Assembly (NCBI GenBank): GCA_905183005.1 | Contig: CAJJDO010000035.1 | Coordinates: 62,001 to 126,000, forward strand | Source: Paramecium pentaurelia | Lineage: Eukaryota; Ciliophora; Oligohymenophorea; Peniculida; Parameciidae | Direction: 5' to 3' | Length of the DNA: 64,000 nt | Shown: positions 50,139-63,118 of the stretch, in pieces | How positions within the stretch are numbered: position 1 is the stretch's first letter | Layout: each line of letters opens with the position of its first letter | Made by a program: the position numbers and the translations under genes | Notes under the pieces: model-generated | The model's input: only the letters and a program-made list of their open reading frames with translations | Told to the model about the DNA's origin: nothing | Database searches by the model: none

Positions 50139-51393
50139 AATATCTAGGAATCTTAATTATTCTTACTATTCAAGTGATTATTAAGAATTTAACTAAAGTT
50201 TAAAGTGCTGGACATTTAAGACAAGGATTGTTTTAATAAGAAATATAATTTAAAATTAATATTAATACGAAATTTTGTTGTCACAAAATTTCAATATCAT
50301 GATTTATTAAATACTTGTATGTTTAAAACTTACTATTTACATTAAAATTATGTCTATATTAATAAAATACCATTAGACAAAATGGTTCTAAGATTTTTAC
50401 TTAAAATGGATGATAATTCATCTTGAGCGTTTTATGTACTATAATTAATATTTTGCTATCCTTATATAATACTATTATTATATTATTGCAAATTAATCAC
50501 ATTTTAAAATATAGTTAGTTATTTAAATCCACAAAAATACAAAATTTCTCTAAGAATTGTATTAAAATCTATAGTTTATTCCATCTCATCTATATTTTTA
50601 TTGATTTATTATTCAATCTTAATTTTATTTCAATTATATTAATATGAATTTATATTCCAAAGCATAATACTATAACTTTTTATCAATGATTTCATTCACA
50701 AGAATTCAAGTATATAAATAATAATAAGCAACTATATAGATTTCCTTTAATGATCTTTAATATATAATTATAAAATAAAATACTTTTGATAATATCAGAG
50801 TTTGTAAATTGAATAGGTAATCTAGAATTTTATTAGATTTTAGAATCATTACTCAAATAGTATGTGTATAGACATAAGAAAATATGAAAAATTATTAACT
50901 GAAATAAATAAATTATTTAAAATATAAAAGAACTTTTATCATTTGAATTTCCAATACTTATAAAAGCTCTATTGAATTAGTTTACAATTTATATAGGTTT
51001 TTTGTTATGCCTTAATTTAAATTAAATATTCTTATTATTAGGTTATAGATTTAAACTAATAATTGAGAGCATCAATTGAACAAAAGAAAAAAATAAAATT
51101 TAATTATATTACTTAATTTATAATTACAAAAAGAATTGATAAATTTATTTATTTATCAGAGTGAAAGCAAATTTGTAGAATATAAATTAAATGGTTATAT
51201 TAACTTTTTTATAGTTTAAATTAATAATCCTATATTTGATTCAGATAAATAAGTAAAGTCTTTATATTTTCGATGTTGCTTATGATAGTATTTAATCTTA
51301 TATATATAAATTTAGTATATGATTAAACGACTAAAATTTAATACAGAGTAGATTAGAAGAGCATCATGTGTATTATAGAAAATTGACCTGAGA
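50139..51393. other. Long divergent intergenic region
   Basis: About 1.25 kb, the longest gene-free stretch here. Extremely AT-rich with only short frames on both strands. No repeat, RNA gene or known motif recognised. It may hide a non-coding RNA or a decayed gene, but I cannot support either. Confidence 0.45.
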
Positions 51394-52817
51394 ATGAGTT
51401 CAAAAGATTTTTCTAAGTATGTAATCATGAGAGTACAGTTATCAAGACATCATAGATATAATGATTTTTATACTTCTGAAGCCATGTGAACTAAGATCAT
51501 TAGCAGATGTTGAACTTCTAAAGTAGGCTACAAGATCTCTTGATTTTTTTGCAAATTTAGGTTCTGATCTTTTACATGAATAATGTTGTAGGAATCTTAG
51601 ACATAAATATGTTCCAATTGGATATTTTATATTTAAAGAAGGAGAATAAGGAGACAATTTTTATTTTATTATAAGTGGTCGAGTATAAGTATTGAAGGAT
51701 TTCAATCCATCAGATCCATAAGCATCAATATTTGATAATGAAATAAAATAGTTGTCAAATTTCGAGACTTTTGGAGAAAGAGCTATGGATTCTGATGCAC
51801 TTAGAACAGCATCTGTTAGAGCTATTGAGAATACACATCTTGCATATTTGAATAAGGATAGTTATTAAATAATAGCTAAGAGTGTTAAAAATCAATTAAA
51901 GAAAGCTTATTTTGAAGAATTTGCAAATTTAGATTTTTTTCATAACTGGAGATTTTAAGACATAAAAGTATTTTATGATAGAGCATATGTAAAAAGATAC
52001 TCAATGAATGCCACTGTATATAAAGAAGGTGATCCATTAGATTATGTATACATAATTAAAAAGGGGGAGTTTAAGATAGTCAAAATAATAAAGACATCAA
52101 CCATAGATTTAAATGAAATGTTTAAAGGTGATTTTGAGAAGATTTTGTGTGGTATGAGTACTCCAAGAACATATACAATTTCAGAAAGATTAGAAGCACG
52201 ATTTTAAAGAAAGAAATATGGTAATTTATATTATATGGAGAAGAAGAAACCTGTAACAATCAAATATATAACAGCTGGTTAAATGTTTGGTGAAATGGAA
52301 TTTTTAATGCAAGTAAACTTTATATATAATTAAAGTAAAGAATAATAATACAAGAACTCACTCAGTTTATTCAGTTACAGAATAATCAGAACTTTATATG
52401 GTCAAAAGAGAATATTTTGAAATCATTTTAGACAAGGTACCATCTATTAAAAATGCATTGATTTAGTTATCTGAATAGAAGAATAATAATTTTATGAGAT
52501 AACTATTATAATATGAGAAACATTTTAATGATTTGACTGAAGTAAAAAAAGACTTAGAGAGAAATATTAATTTAGATTTTTTATAATTAGGAAGTACTGA
52601 AAAACGATTGCCTTCTCCAGTATTATAATAAATCAGATCAACTCAATCTGTAGTTAAAAAAGTAGTGAAAATACCCAAAATTGAAAGAGAAGTTTAGAGG
52701 ATAGAAACAAAAAAGAAATTTTTAATGAGAAGAAGAAAAAAAAGTGCTTTTAAGATACATGATAGTAATTCTGAAATGGATGGCAGCTAATATAATTTTA
52801 TTAGTTCGATTAAATGA
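51394..52817 (+). CDS. Protein with two cyclic nucleotide-binding domains (ends one TGA before a kinase frame)
   Basis: 457 residues, introns 51417-51438 and 52313-52340. CNB-A (about 55-165): YVPIGYFIFKEGEQGDNFYF and FGERAMDSDALRTASVRAI, with the cassette Glu and Arg present. CNB-B (about 195-320): MNATVYKEGDPLDYVYIIKK and GQMFGEMEFLMQNNNTRTHS, also with Glu and Arg. The CNB-B insertion of about 50 residues is large. The C-terminal tail is basic (KKKFLMRRRKKSAFKIHD). The stop TGA (52815-52817) is followed in the same frame, 18 nt later, by the ATG of a protein kinase, the order of a cGMP-dependent kinase (CNB-CNB-kinase). Could be a regulatory subunit, or the N-terminal half of a split or readthrough PKG. 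Confidence 0.83.
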
Positions 52818-52835
52818 ATAATTAATTTATTGTAT

Positions 52836-54535
52836 ATGAAATCCGAATATAATTACTCTTAAATTTAATATGAATGTATCGTAGTTCGTAAACATTTCAT
52901 TAGTGATGTGAAATATTACTGCTATGTTCTAAATGATTATCTTTTAATGAGTAGAGTAAGATTGCTTACTATATAGAAAGCAAAAGATTAAAGACCCAAA
53001 TATGTCTATAAATTGTAATTAAGTTAACAAGTTGGATGGATTACAGAATAAAAGAACAATAAACTTTTATTAAAAGCATTTACAATCAGATATTAGAATA
53101 AGTTCAAAGACTTTACAGGAAAAACAGAAGACTTACAGAAGTAATTAAATATCAAATATAATAGATTAAGAGAACATTTAAAGAATAAGGTGACATTTTC
53201 TAAGATATCAGATTTCTATGAGGCATAATATAATTTAGGGAAAGGAAGTTCTGCAAAAGTAATACAAATAAAAGAGATTGGAGCAGAATCAGTAATGTTA
53301 GCAGCCAAAGCCATAGATAAAAATTATCTTTAGAAGAGTGAATTTGGAATGTAAGCATTTTTAAATGAAGTTGCTATTCTTAACTTTCTTAGTAAATAAA
53401 ACAGTAATTCACCATTTATAAAATTATATGAAACATTTGAGGGCGATCACACATATTATTTAATTTTAGATTTATTACGTGGAAGAACTTTAGCAGAAGA
53501 AATAGATCTATTAAAAGTATTATATAATTGATAATTTATTGTATAGTAAAAGAAAGAATTGCTATCATTAAAGTCAGTAAAAATAATAATGTAACAGTTA
53601 TTAGAAGGAGTGAAGATTCTTCATGAGAATAATATTATACATAGAGATCTTAAACCAGATAACATTATGTTCCGTGAATAAGATCAGTATAATACTCTTA
53701 TTATAGTGGATTTTGGATTGTCAACCTTTACTGATGTATCTAAATATTAATTTCCAAAATGTGGAACACCTGGATATGTAGCTCCTGAGATTTTAAATTT
53801 AATTGATAGAGAATTAAAATATGATAAAGTTTGTGACATATTTAGTTGTGGATGCATATTTTATAAATTATTATTTGGAGATAGTTTATTTTTTGGTAAT
53901 ACATTTAATGAAGTGTTGGCTTAAAATAAAAAATGTAATTTTATTCTTGATGGACGTGATATGGATATGATTTCTTTAGAAGCATAATAATTATTAAAAA
54001 GAATGCTTACAAAAAATCCAGCAGAAAGAATTACAGCTAAATAAGCTTTGGAATCTGATTTTTTCAAAAATTAAATTACTTTATCTCCATAAAATAGTAT
54101 TAAATATTAATTATTAATTCTAGTTATGAAAATGTTTAAAACTAATAATAATACAAGTAATAAAAACATTTTTTAACCAACTGCTGATGGATAATTATCT
54201 GAAGCTGAATCTCCTTTTTAAAGAATTTAAAATAAACTATTAAATTAAATGGATTTTGATGCTGATATATCTGAAAATAAATCTTCATTCATTTAAATTA
54301 AATAATTACCACAAGTTAAAAAACCTTCTTGTGGTAAAATAGAAGATTCTACTTTAGGAAGTTTCTATACTAAAGATCCTTTAAATAGCTTTAAAAAATT
54401 AAAAGCTAGTATAATATTTTATTAAATTAAGTATCTCTTAAAAATTTGAATGAGTCTTAAGATAGTAAATGTAATCAATAAGAAATTGATTAGATGTAAA
54501 GAATCTCGTTATTTAATAGATAAAAAGATAATTGA
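52836..54535 (+). CDS. CAMK-type Ser/Thr protein kinase with N-terminal PH-like domain
   Basis: 548 residues, introns 53517-53546 and 54409-54431. The first about 110 residues (YECIVVRKHFISDVKYYCYV, KYVYKLQLSQQVGWITEQ, LLLKAFTIRYQNKFKDF) resemble the PH-like domain found at the start of many Paramecium kinases. Kinase domain about 145-410: LGKGSSAKV, AAKAID, HRDLKPDNIMF, VDFGLST, CGTPGYVAPEIL and NPAERITAKQALESDFF, all catalytic residues in place, so active. The low-complexity tail has many Ser/Gln. Starts 18 nt after the stop of the CNB gene in the same frame. Substrates unknown; stop lies 35 bp from the convergent tether gene. Confidence 0.9.
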
Positions 54536-54570
54536 TTTATTTTTAATACTTCAATCAAGTTTATTTACAT

Positions 54571-57454
54571 TCATTGTTAGTAATGTTAAAAGATCTTGAA
54601 CAATTAATCTTTCCTTTATTATTTCTTGCAATTTTATAATCCTTATGCATTAAAAAGACCCATCAACATTTTATATGGAAATTATTTCTATTAATAAATA
54701 ACTTAATTACTTAATGATTATTCATATATTCAATAATTGTATCTGCTTAATTTGAATTCAATATTTTTATATAGGATTCATACAAACTATTTTCAATATT
54801 AAAATTTTTTGATACTCTATAATAGTCATTTAACATAACTTCTCTACCAATATTATTAACTTTCTTAATTCTTGAATAAACAACTGCAAAAAGATAAATT
54901 AGTTCATCATAATACAGTTTTTAAATTTCTGTTAATTAATGTTAAGATAATCCTTACAATTTAATTTCATTAACAGAAATTATTTTATCAATTAATTGAA
55001 TTCTCTATTAATCATCCTTATCATTTTATTTCAACTCATATTTACATTGAACTAATTGAGCATAAAGTTCCAAATTAATACAATCTCTAATTACTAATTC
55101 TTAAAGTTAACCTATAATTGAGTTTAATTCTGAGTAAAATGGTTTAAATTCTTAAAATACTTCCTTAATTGAATCAAATTCATTTATGACAAAAATGATT
55201 GACTCTATGTATACTACTCTATCCATTATATCAAATGTTTGACTCTTTTTCACTTTAAGATCTTCTGGAATTTGAATCTTTTTTAAATATTTAATTAAAT
55301 CACCATATTTCTCTCTATATATAATCACTTAACTATTGTGTTCAAATTATTAAGTATATTGATCAGGTTCTTGTTTTGGATCATAATTAAAATTTAAAGT
55401 ATCATCAAATATATATCTTTTATGCTCATCTAATATCATAGGAATGGCTAGAGTATAGATATAATAATTAATTAAGAATATCAATTCTTCAATTAATTTA
55501 TCTTTATGTTATTAAAAAAAGTGTATGTACAATAATTATTATTGAATGATTATGTATATTTAATTAATAGTTTAAGTTAATAACAATGTTCTTTCTTTTC
55601 CTTAATAAATTAAACTTGAAATATTAGTTTATTTTTTAAAAGAAACAGTTGAACCCATAATTAAATCAATAATTTTCTTGTATTCTATTGATTTAAAAAT
55701 ATTTAAAGTATCTGGAAATGGATCCTTATATTCAAAAATATGAAATTTTTATTATTTATTAGCAATTTATAGAACAATTTATGTTTAATTGAGTGTAATT
55801 TTCATACATTTCTTACAATCTTCATTTATTAATTATTCTTTGATTTGTTTATCATTACTTCTTGATTCCAAATAATTACTAAATTTATCTTCTATAAATG
55901 TTTTATATTTCTAAAGATTTTAACCTCCAAATACTTCACATTTAGATATTAATATAGTTAACATACCAAAAAAACAAATCATATCTTCTTTGTTCATTCT
56001 TGGCCAACTTGTTGTTTAATTGATAAAATCACATATTCTATCAAAAACCTTTTCATAAATTAATTTTCTTAATTCAATAATTGATGAGTTTTAAGAATAA
56101 TCTAAATGAAATCTTATTATCAAATGAAAATTCATAAAAAAATGAATTGTTTAACAACATAATTCTCTATAAAATTCAGTTAATTAATCCTTTGAAATTT
56201 AATTTAAAGAATCTGTTAAATTATCAAAATAAAAGTCAATTGATAAAATTTGACTAATTTAATCAAAAACTATTTATAATTTAGCTTCAAATGCTCTAAA
56301 AATTAATAAATGAACTATAGTTTCATAAGGTTGAACAATATTGTTTTTCTTATTTTAATTAATAAATATACTTCCATGTAAAGATAAGACTCATAATGAA
56401 TTTTGTAAATCTTTTCATCATAATTGATAAACTAATCCATTATTCCTTTACAAGTTAATTATCTTACGTATTCAATTCTATCCTCTTTATAATTTTTGGG
56501 TATCAATTATAAACCATCAATTATTTCAATATTCTATATAATACATAAACAGTACAATAATTGTAGGCAAGTATATAGATGCATCTATATATCCATTCTA
56601 CATACTCAATACAAATCTTTCATAAGGTAAAGCATAACAATCTTTTATTTTTTTTAATGTTTCAATTAATTGCTATAATAATATTATTCTTTTACTTAAA
56701 TATTTAAGATTGATTATCTTTTCTCTAAAATCTATTTACTTTATTTTAAAACTATTTATTATGTTTTTTACATCTTTTCTCTGCTACTTCGAACTTTCAT
56801 AAGTAACTCCTAACTAATATTTCCAATTTAATCAATATGAGTAAGTGCTTATAGATAACTAGAGTAATTGGTGAATACATTTTTGGACAGCTTTGTTTGT
56901 ATTACATTCAAATAATGATCATATCTTTCAATCTACCTTTAAATGCTAATCATTTAAGAATTCATATCTCCTTAAAATATATTGCTATATTCAATTTTTT
57001 CAATTTAAGTTTGGATGTCTTAATTTTCATCAACATTCTTATAAATATTATTTAGAGCATCATGATTAATATCTACATCTCCATAAAATTCAATTAACCT
57101 CTAAACATTTTTTCTAAGAATTTCCTCTGTATTACTTTCATGAGTTCGAGTTGTATGCTATTTTTATATTTCTAAAATTGAGGTAAACATTCGAAATTTA
57201 TCTTCATCACTCTTGTATTGTTGTAATATTCTATTCACATCACCAATATTTAATAAAGGTACGTCTTTATACTTTTTTTTTATATAGTCTTTTTTTTTAT
57301 TAAACATATAAAAAATTATAGAATCAAATCTGGTATTTATTATTTCTACTAATTTTACATTAAGCTATTTATCTTCTATTATCTAACTAATATAGTCTAA
57401 AAGATAAGGATTATATTTACTCTAAATTTTATACAAGAAGAGAATTATTATCAT
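54571..57454 (-). CDS. VPS54/VPS50-like vesicle tethering subunit (GARP/EARP)
   Basis: 930 residues with introns 54688-54710, 56349-56371, 56534-56555 and 56673-56695. N-terminal IQRQIERYDHYLNVIQTKLS, then a helical run (QALTHIDQIGNISQELLMKV, QIVLKQSKQILEKRQSILNI, QQLIETLKKIKDCYALPYER). This has the pattern of the Vps54/Vps50/Vps51-type N-terminal helices that tether endosome-derived vesicles to the Golgi. The long C-terminal part is all-helical (rod of a CATCHR complex). The family call is from memory of the pattern and is not certain; another CATCHR or exocyst-like subunit is possible. The start is provisional: ATG 57454 is the first Met after an upstream in-frame TGA, and the N-terminus MIIILFLY looks odd. 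Confidence 0.55.
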
Positions 57455-57951
57455 TATTAATATAAAACAAAGACTTCTTTGTTCAAAGTTAATATTGAAG
57501 TAATCTAAAAAGGTTTTATAAATCAAATTGATTCATTTAATCAATTAATTATATAATTTTATGTTAAAAAAAATGAATATATATAAAATGTTTTAGTTTG
57601 AACATAAGATGTACTGAACAAAACTAGGATTTAAAAACCAACATAAAAACAAAGACATAAAATGGTTCTTAAAAGATTTAAATCAACTTTATTGCTTCTT
57701 GTGAAAAAGTAATTTAGAAAATGGAAAGCAAATCCTTAAAAAGTTATTTTTGAATAAAAAATGATTTTATTCATATATAAGATTCATATTTTTAAATCCA
57801 TAAAAAAATAAAATATAATAATAATGAATATTTAGATTATACTATAAAATCTTATGGATTTATATTTAAAACCTTAATTTTTAAAGAGAATGAACTATTT
57901 ATATTTAAATTTGTTCAATGCAATTATAACTAAACAAAATATTATAATTTT
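57455..57951. other. Intergenic spacer with a weak plus-strand frame
   Basis: About 500 bp upstream of the tether gene. A plus-strand frame opens at ATG 57662 and stays open to TGA near 58161, but most of it is antisense to the next gene and of poor composition, so I do not call it. Confidence 0.4.
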
Positions 57952-58487
57952 TCAGTAGTATTCCTAGCATCGTCTTTTCTAAGATTATTTATATTATTAC
58001 TAATTATTCTATTTAATCCTATTAACCTTTGATGAATTTTAAGGTTTTTAATTAGGATTATTTTTTTTAATCACGTTCCTCTCTGATTTACAGAAATAAT
58101 TTTGTTACTTTTTCATCAATACAACATATTGTCATCATTTCATTAATTATTTCTTCTACTTTAATCTGAAATGAGAAATCAATCTAACCTCTAGTTTTTC
58201 TGAGTATATTGATGGATTTTTCTATCTTACCAACAGCATCCCATCTTTTTAATTCTGGCTTAGATTCTGCTTCACTAAAATTAAATGTCCTTGCTCTTTC
58301 TGTTTTAACGATTGGAGTTTTTATATGGATACTACTGGATTGCTTAGCTAATTAGACATTTGAAACATATAATACTTTTGATTAGTTATGAAGAGTTTGG
58401 AGAACCCGTTTTGGGAGCAAATAAAGAGGGTTTAGAAGATTTCTAAGTTTAAAGAGTTGGTTTACTGAAAGCTTTGGGTGTACTCAT
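57952..58487 (-). CDS. Small helical protein, unknown function
   Basis: 161 residues, introns 57979-58000 and 58348-58375. The N-terminal 70 residues are Ser/Pro/Lys-rich (MSTPKAFSKPTLQTQKSS), probably disordered. The C-terminal 90 are helical with likely coiled-coil character (KRWDAVGKIEKSINILRKTR, IKVEEIINEMMTICCIDEKV, IREERDQKKQSQLKTLKF), ending LKRRCQEYY. Two introns restoring one frame support a real gene. No family recognised. Confidence 0.6.
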
Positions 58488-58667
58488 TAATGGAAATAAA
58501 TTTACGAATTATATTATATATTAAACATTAGATGTTTAAATAGATTTAAATTCTTGTGAGATTTTGAATTCATCCTAATATATATTTAAATTAAAGAAGA
58601 AAAGGTAAGAGATTACAAAAATATGTTGAGTATATATTAAATTCATATAAATATAATTAATTTGAAA

Positions 58668-60087
58668 ATGAATTTCATAACACGATTCTGTGCAACAGTT
58701 GGAGCAGAAACAGCTTTTGAAAGAGTATTAATTAATTAATTTAATAAATAGGCTAGATTAGCAGCTACTTATGAAAATACATACCCACCAGATGAGAGTG
58801 ATATCAAAATTATACTGAATGCACTTTCTGGTGGTGATAAGGAAACAGATAGAAGAATAGCTTTTGGTTCTATTGTAAGGAGACTAAAATAAAATCATAT
58901 GAATGAGGATGGATGGATTATCATAATCAAAAATTTGATCATCATAGATAGGTATTTAGGTCACAAAAATTGATGAGGTGCGTGAATGATGGTATTCTAT
59001 TAAAAGAATTTTGTGAGTTAGATTTACCTAACATAGAGAATCGATCTGAAATAAATAGAAACAATAATAAACTATTAATTAATGAATTGATATCCAAATA
59101 TTACAATTATATCAAATTCAAATCGTAGTAGTTAAGAACTTCATTTTCTTTAACTTTATATAAAAAAGAAAAATATTTACATTTCAATCAACTCTCTGTT
59201 GGGTAAACATAAAATGAAATCAATTTAATTATGCAATTTGTTGATAAAGCTTATGAAGTGATAGAGACCAAAAAAAATGGCCATTTAAAATACAAACTAA
59301 ATTAATATGTCTTTCTATTGATCCTAAATGATCTATTCAAATACTATAGTTGCTCACTTGTAGCATTTAATATTTTGATCAAAAAAATTGAATAATTAGA
59401 ATTGGAAGATCTTCTTTAAATGGCAGAAATAACAAGATTACTATATAAATTTTGTAATTAACTAGATACATTTATTAATTAAAATAGATTTATCTAAGGT
59501 TTTGAATATTATGATGTAGAGTATAAAGTAATTAATAAAATATTTTAAGATAACTTCTGATTTAGTTGAGTTGGTTGTTTAATATATGAATCTTTACGAA
59601 CAAACATAGAAAGGAACACCATTTTAACCAAAAGAAATTAAATTTAATACATAAAAATCCAAATTAGTTCTAGAAAAGATATGTATTAATTTACTCATTC
59701 CTTAGTTTCGCAAAGTCTTAATAAAACTTAAAGCGATTTTTTTGAAAATTATCAAAGCAACATAAAATAATAAAGCAAATTGGTAATTTATTGCAATTAA
59801 TTCAAACATAAATTTGATGAAAGTACATTTTAAGAATTCTAAAATAATTTTTCGTCTAAGTATAAATATGTAATTATATTGAAACTAGTTATATAATAAT
59901 ACAAAATCATTACAAATAGAATAAAGATATTCCAGAATTTAAGGAAGAAGATGAAGATTTAGACTTCCTAACTAAAATTGAAGAGAATAATACGAATTAT
60001 AAATTTGATAAATAAATACATTTACTATATCCAGAAGCTTTCAATGAAAAAATGTTTTTAAATTTTGAAAATATATATTATTTATGA
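58668..60087 (+). CDS. ANTH-domain protein (AP180/CALM-like clathrin adaptor)
   Basis: 433 residues in the preferred model, introns 58952-58977, 59528-59549, 59783-59823 and 59860-59888. N-terminal ANTH features: AATYENTYPPDESDIKIIL, NALSGGDKETDRRIAFGSIV, GWIIIIKNLIIIDRCVNDGI, which correspond to the helices that bind PI(4,5)P2 and start clathrin coat assembly. The later part is helical (KYKLNQYVFLLILNDLFKYY, LLQMAEITRLLYKFCNQLDT), as in AP180. The 3' end is less sure: without the last two introns the frame would stop at 59882, but the acidic stretch IPEFKEEDEDLDFLTKIEEN downstream looks coding. The first basic lipid-binding Lys cluster is weak. Endocytic role inferred. Confidence 0.72.
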
Positions 60088-60420
60088 TGAGATGATAATA
60101 ATATGCAATAAATACTCAATCTTCTTGTTATCAATAATAAATTAAAAGTTATAAAACCATCTAAAATATTATACTTAATTATTACTTGTTACTTTTGTTT
60201 GAATATAAATATTACTATGTTTAGTTATTTTAAAAACATTATTATTGAAATAATTGGTCAAGATTGGTTAAAAAACAAACTAAAATAACTTAGAAAATTT
60301 GAATTAGTACTAATTTAAATACAACAAGATAGAATAAAAAAGTCAAATCTATACAATTTTTCATATTTATATGTAAAAATAATTACAAAAATAAATATAC
60401 AGAGGATATGCATTGAAAAT
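60088..60420. other. Convergent spacer
   Basis: About 330 bp between the ANTH stop and the stop of the minus-strand coiled-coil gene. AT-rich, nothing recognised. Confidence 0.45.
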
Positions 60421-61155
60421 TCATTTATTGCCAAACTTAAATGATGTTAATGATGCTCCTTGAACTTAATCCACCTTAGTTAGTTTTTTCAAATTTTAAT
60501 TAAGACTTAATTTGGAATAATCTAATTTAGTTTTTTAAGTTTAAGGTGAAACAGATTAACGTGTTATATCTTCATCAAGAAAATCTTTTGAACTTTTTTC
60601 TAAATTCTCTTCTGGTTCTGCAAAAGAAGATTTCTTTGATTATTCAAATTAAAGTCTTTATAATTAGCTTTTTAATTCTAATTCTTATTCTTTAAGAAGT
60701 TATATCTATTTCTAAGCTTACTCCATATATATAACTTTTTCTTCCTTGCTTTTTACAAGAGCTAAAGATAATTCATTTATTTTTATTTCTAATTATCTAA
60801 TTTCAGGGTTAAATTCCGGCTTATTGTTGACTTATGATGATTTCTAATTTTACTATTATAAAGTAGTAATTTCTTCTTTTTAAGATTCAATTTACTTCTT
60901 CAATGCCTCTAATTACTGTTTATCTAACTAAATCAATATTAATAGTTACACCTTTTATTATTCTTATCTAGCATCTTCAATTATGATCAATGCATTAATA
61001 ATATCATTAGTATCAGAATCAGACCCTAACTAAAGAATTTCTTCGTATTCTTCATCAAGTGTTTTTGAGATCTTCACCCAATATTAGAGCAATTACTATT
61101 TAATAAGTTAATTCTCTTTTTAATAGTCTTTTTGATTATTTGAGTTTTCGAACAT
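60421..61155 (-). CDS. Coiled-coil protein, unknown function
   Basis: Single-exon 244-residue frame from ATG 61155 to TGA 60423-60421. It is Gln/Glu/Lys/Leu-rich throughout, with long coiled coils (KQQLEALKKQIESQKEEITT, QLEIKINELSLALVKSKEEK, IQLLKEQELELKSQLQRLQF). The tail is polar with Ser/Thr-Pro-like sites (DEDITRQSVSPQTQKTK). No other domain. Probably a structural or ciliary coiled-coil protein. Its stop faces that of the ANTH gene. Confidence 0.7.
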
Positions 61156-61884
61156 TTTTATTAAAATAAATTTGAAACAAAAAATATTAATTTAATAACA
61201 CTCAAACTACCTAAAATTATGTTTCATCTGAAATGAAAATTTGAATAATAATCTTTTCTAAATATTTTTGTGATCATCATTTAAAAATTATCTTATGTCT
61301 TTAGGAATTAAAAATGAGAAAATATCTTAAAATTCCTTTCTTTTAGAGATCTATAATTTTATAACTTATATTAACTTTAAATTTGTAATTTATAGATAAA
61401 AAGAATATAAAATTCGATTTGTCCCTATCTTTTAGATTATAAATTTCATTTTAAACTTTGCTCAATAGGAAGTTGAAGTCTAAATTTTTCTAAATGTTAT
61501 TCTTTTCAATATAAAGGTTTATTTAATATAAGTATTTTTTATTAAGAAGGAATCATTTTGAACTACTCTTTATTATAATTTATTCATTAATAATTGAATT
61601 TGATAATTAGATATTAAATTATAATATTATTGAAAGTAATTATTTATCCTCATTTTTCTCTATATAGGATTTATTTTTCGATTGAAATTTAGATGGTTCT
61701 TACTAAAGAATTTGATAGAATATAAATATATTGATGCAAATATTTTCTTATTCAGAAATTACAATTTTTTCATTTGGAAATAATCAAATTAAATGATCTT
61801 TTATTTATAATTTAAGGTTATTCAGATATTTGAAAATAGATGTTGATTTATTAATTAAATAAAAGTTATATTTCATTTATATAA
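61156..61884. other. Tandem intergenic spacer
   Basis: About 730 bp between the start of one minus-strand coiled-coil gene and the stop of the next. AT-rich, no feature recognised. Confidence 0.45.
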
Positions 61885-63118
61885 TCATTTTTGGAATGAA
61901 TCAATTAATTTTAAACAGTTTGCTGAGCTACTTTGAAATTCCTCAATAGCAGCATCTATTCCATCCTCTTGCTCATTAGGTGTATTAATTTAACTATTGA
62001 AGGACTTGAAAAACTATTCCCATTAAAGTAATTGTTCCTTTATCATTTAATTTTGCGACTAACATAATTTATATTTCTTAAACTCTTCGAGTATTAGTAT
62101 CTATTGATTTGAGACTTCCTAAATGATAATATTTGAATATTACTTGCTTTAATATTGAGATGTTTTACTCTTAGTTAGAATCTTTCTAAGAATCTTTATT
62201 TTCACTTTTTTGAAGTTCTTTATTTAATAACTTTTCCTATAATTCTTCAATAGTTATTTACAACTATTATTTGTCAGTTTATAATTATTTAATTTAATTT
62301 TGTAAATCAGTATATTCTTATTAACTTTTAGTTTAGATTTATTTATATGCATGATCACTTTTTTTTCTATTTGCATTTGAATCTTATTCATTTATTTTGC
62401 ATTTACTTTATCTTAAATCATTTGTTGAAGATTTTGATGGTTTTTTATTGTCAATAGCAAATGGATTACATGAAAATGCAGGTTTATTGGCTTTTTCTAA
62501 TACTATTAATTTATCTTTTTATTTCTTCATTTCCATTTCTTATTTCTAAATTGACATCATAAGAGTTTTAATTTCTTGATCCTTTTCTTATTATTATTAT
62601 TCTAAATTTGATATAATTTTATTTAATCTTTCATTTTCATCAATTACATTATATATTTATTATTCCATTTATTATATTTCTAATCTTGAATCTCCAGCAG
62701 CTGCTTTTTAATATTTTAATTTCCATATTTCTATTTCATTTTATTATGTATCTATTAATTCTTCCAATTTACTTACTCTCTCTTTAATTATGTATAATTA
62801 TTCATACTATTAAGCATTATTTTATATTTCACTTCTTGCTTTTTCTAATTCCTAATTTAGATAACAGTTCTCATTAACTAATGATTGTATTTTACTCTCA
62901 ATTGTATTTGAATTCTCTTTAAAATAAAATGTCTATTAAGATTTGTTAGGTGTAAATGTAGATGATCCTCTAATTTATTAACCAATTATTGATTTCGAAG
63001 GAGTGCTAGGAGTATCAGAATATGGATTGCTATATCGTATTTGACCATTAAATGGACTTATTTATTACAATGGTATTTGCAATTTTTGAATTTGAACGCT
63101 TGAATTGGTTCGAATCAT
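61885..63118 (-). CDS. Long coiled-coil protein, unknown function
   Basis: 402 residues with one intron (62119-62143) that restores the frame in front of the C-terminal block. The N-terminus is Ser/Thr/Pro-rich (RYSNPYSDTPSTPSKSI), a likely phosphorylated disordered region. Coiled coil from about residue 80 to 320 (LNQELEKARSEIQNNAQQYE, ERVSKLEELIDTQQNEIEIW, DLQNQIKQLQTDKQQLQITI). The C-terminal segment EQLLQWEQFFKSFNSQINTP, ending CLKLIDSFQK, is a folded-looking helix pair. Same strand and style as 60421-61155; both may be cytoskeletal. No known family. Confidence 0.72.

Noticed and set aside
57662..58163. Plus-strand frame of about 165 codons
   Set aside because: The second half is antisense to a better-supported spliced gene, and the composition (long runs of Ile/Leu/Phe/Tyr) looks like translated AT-rich spacer. 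With one stop codon, frames of this size arise by chance.
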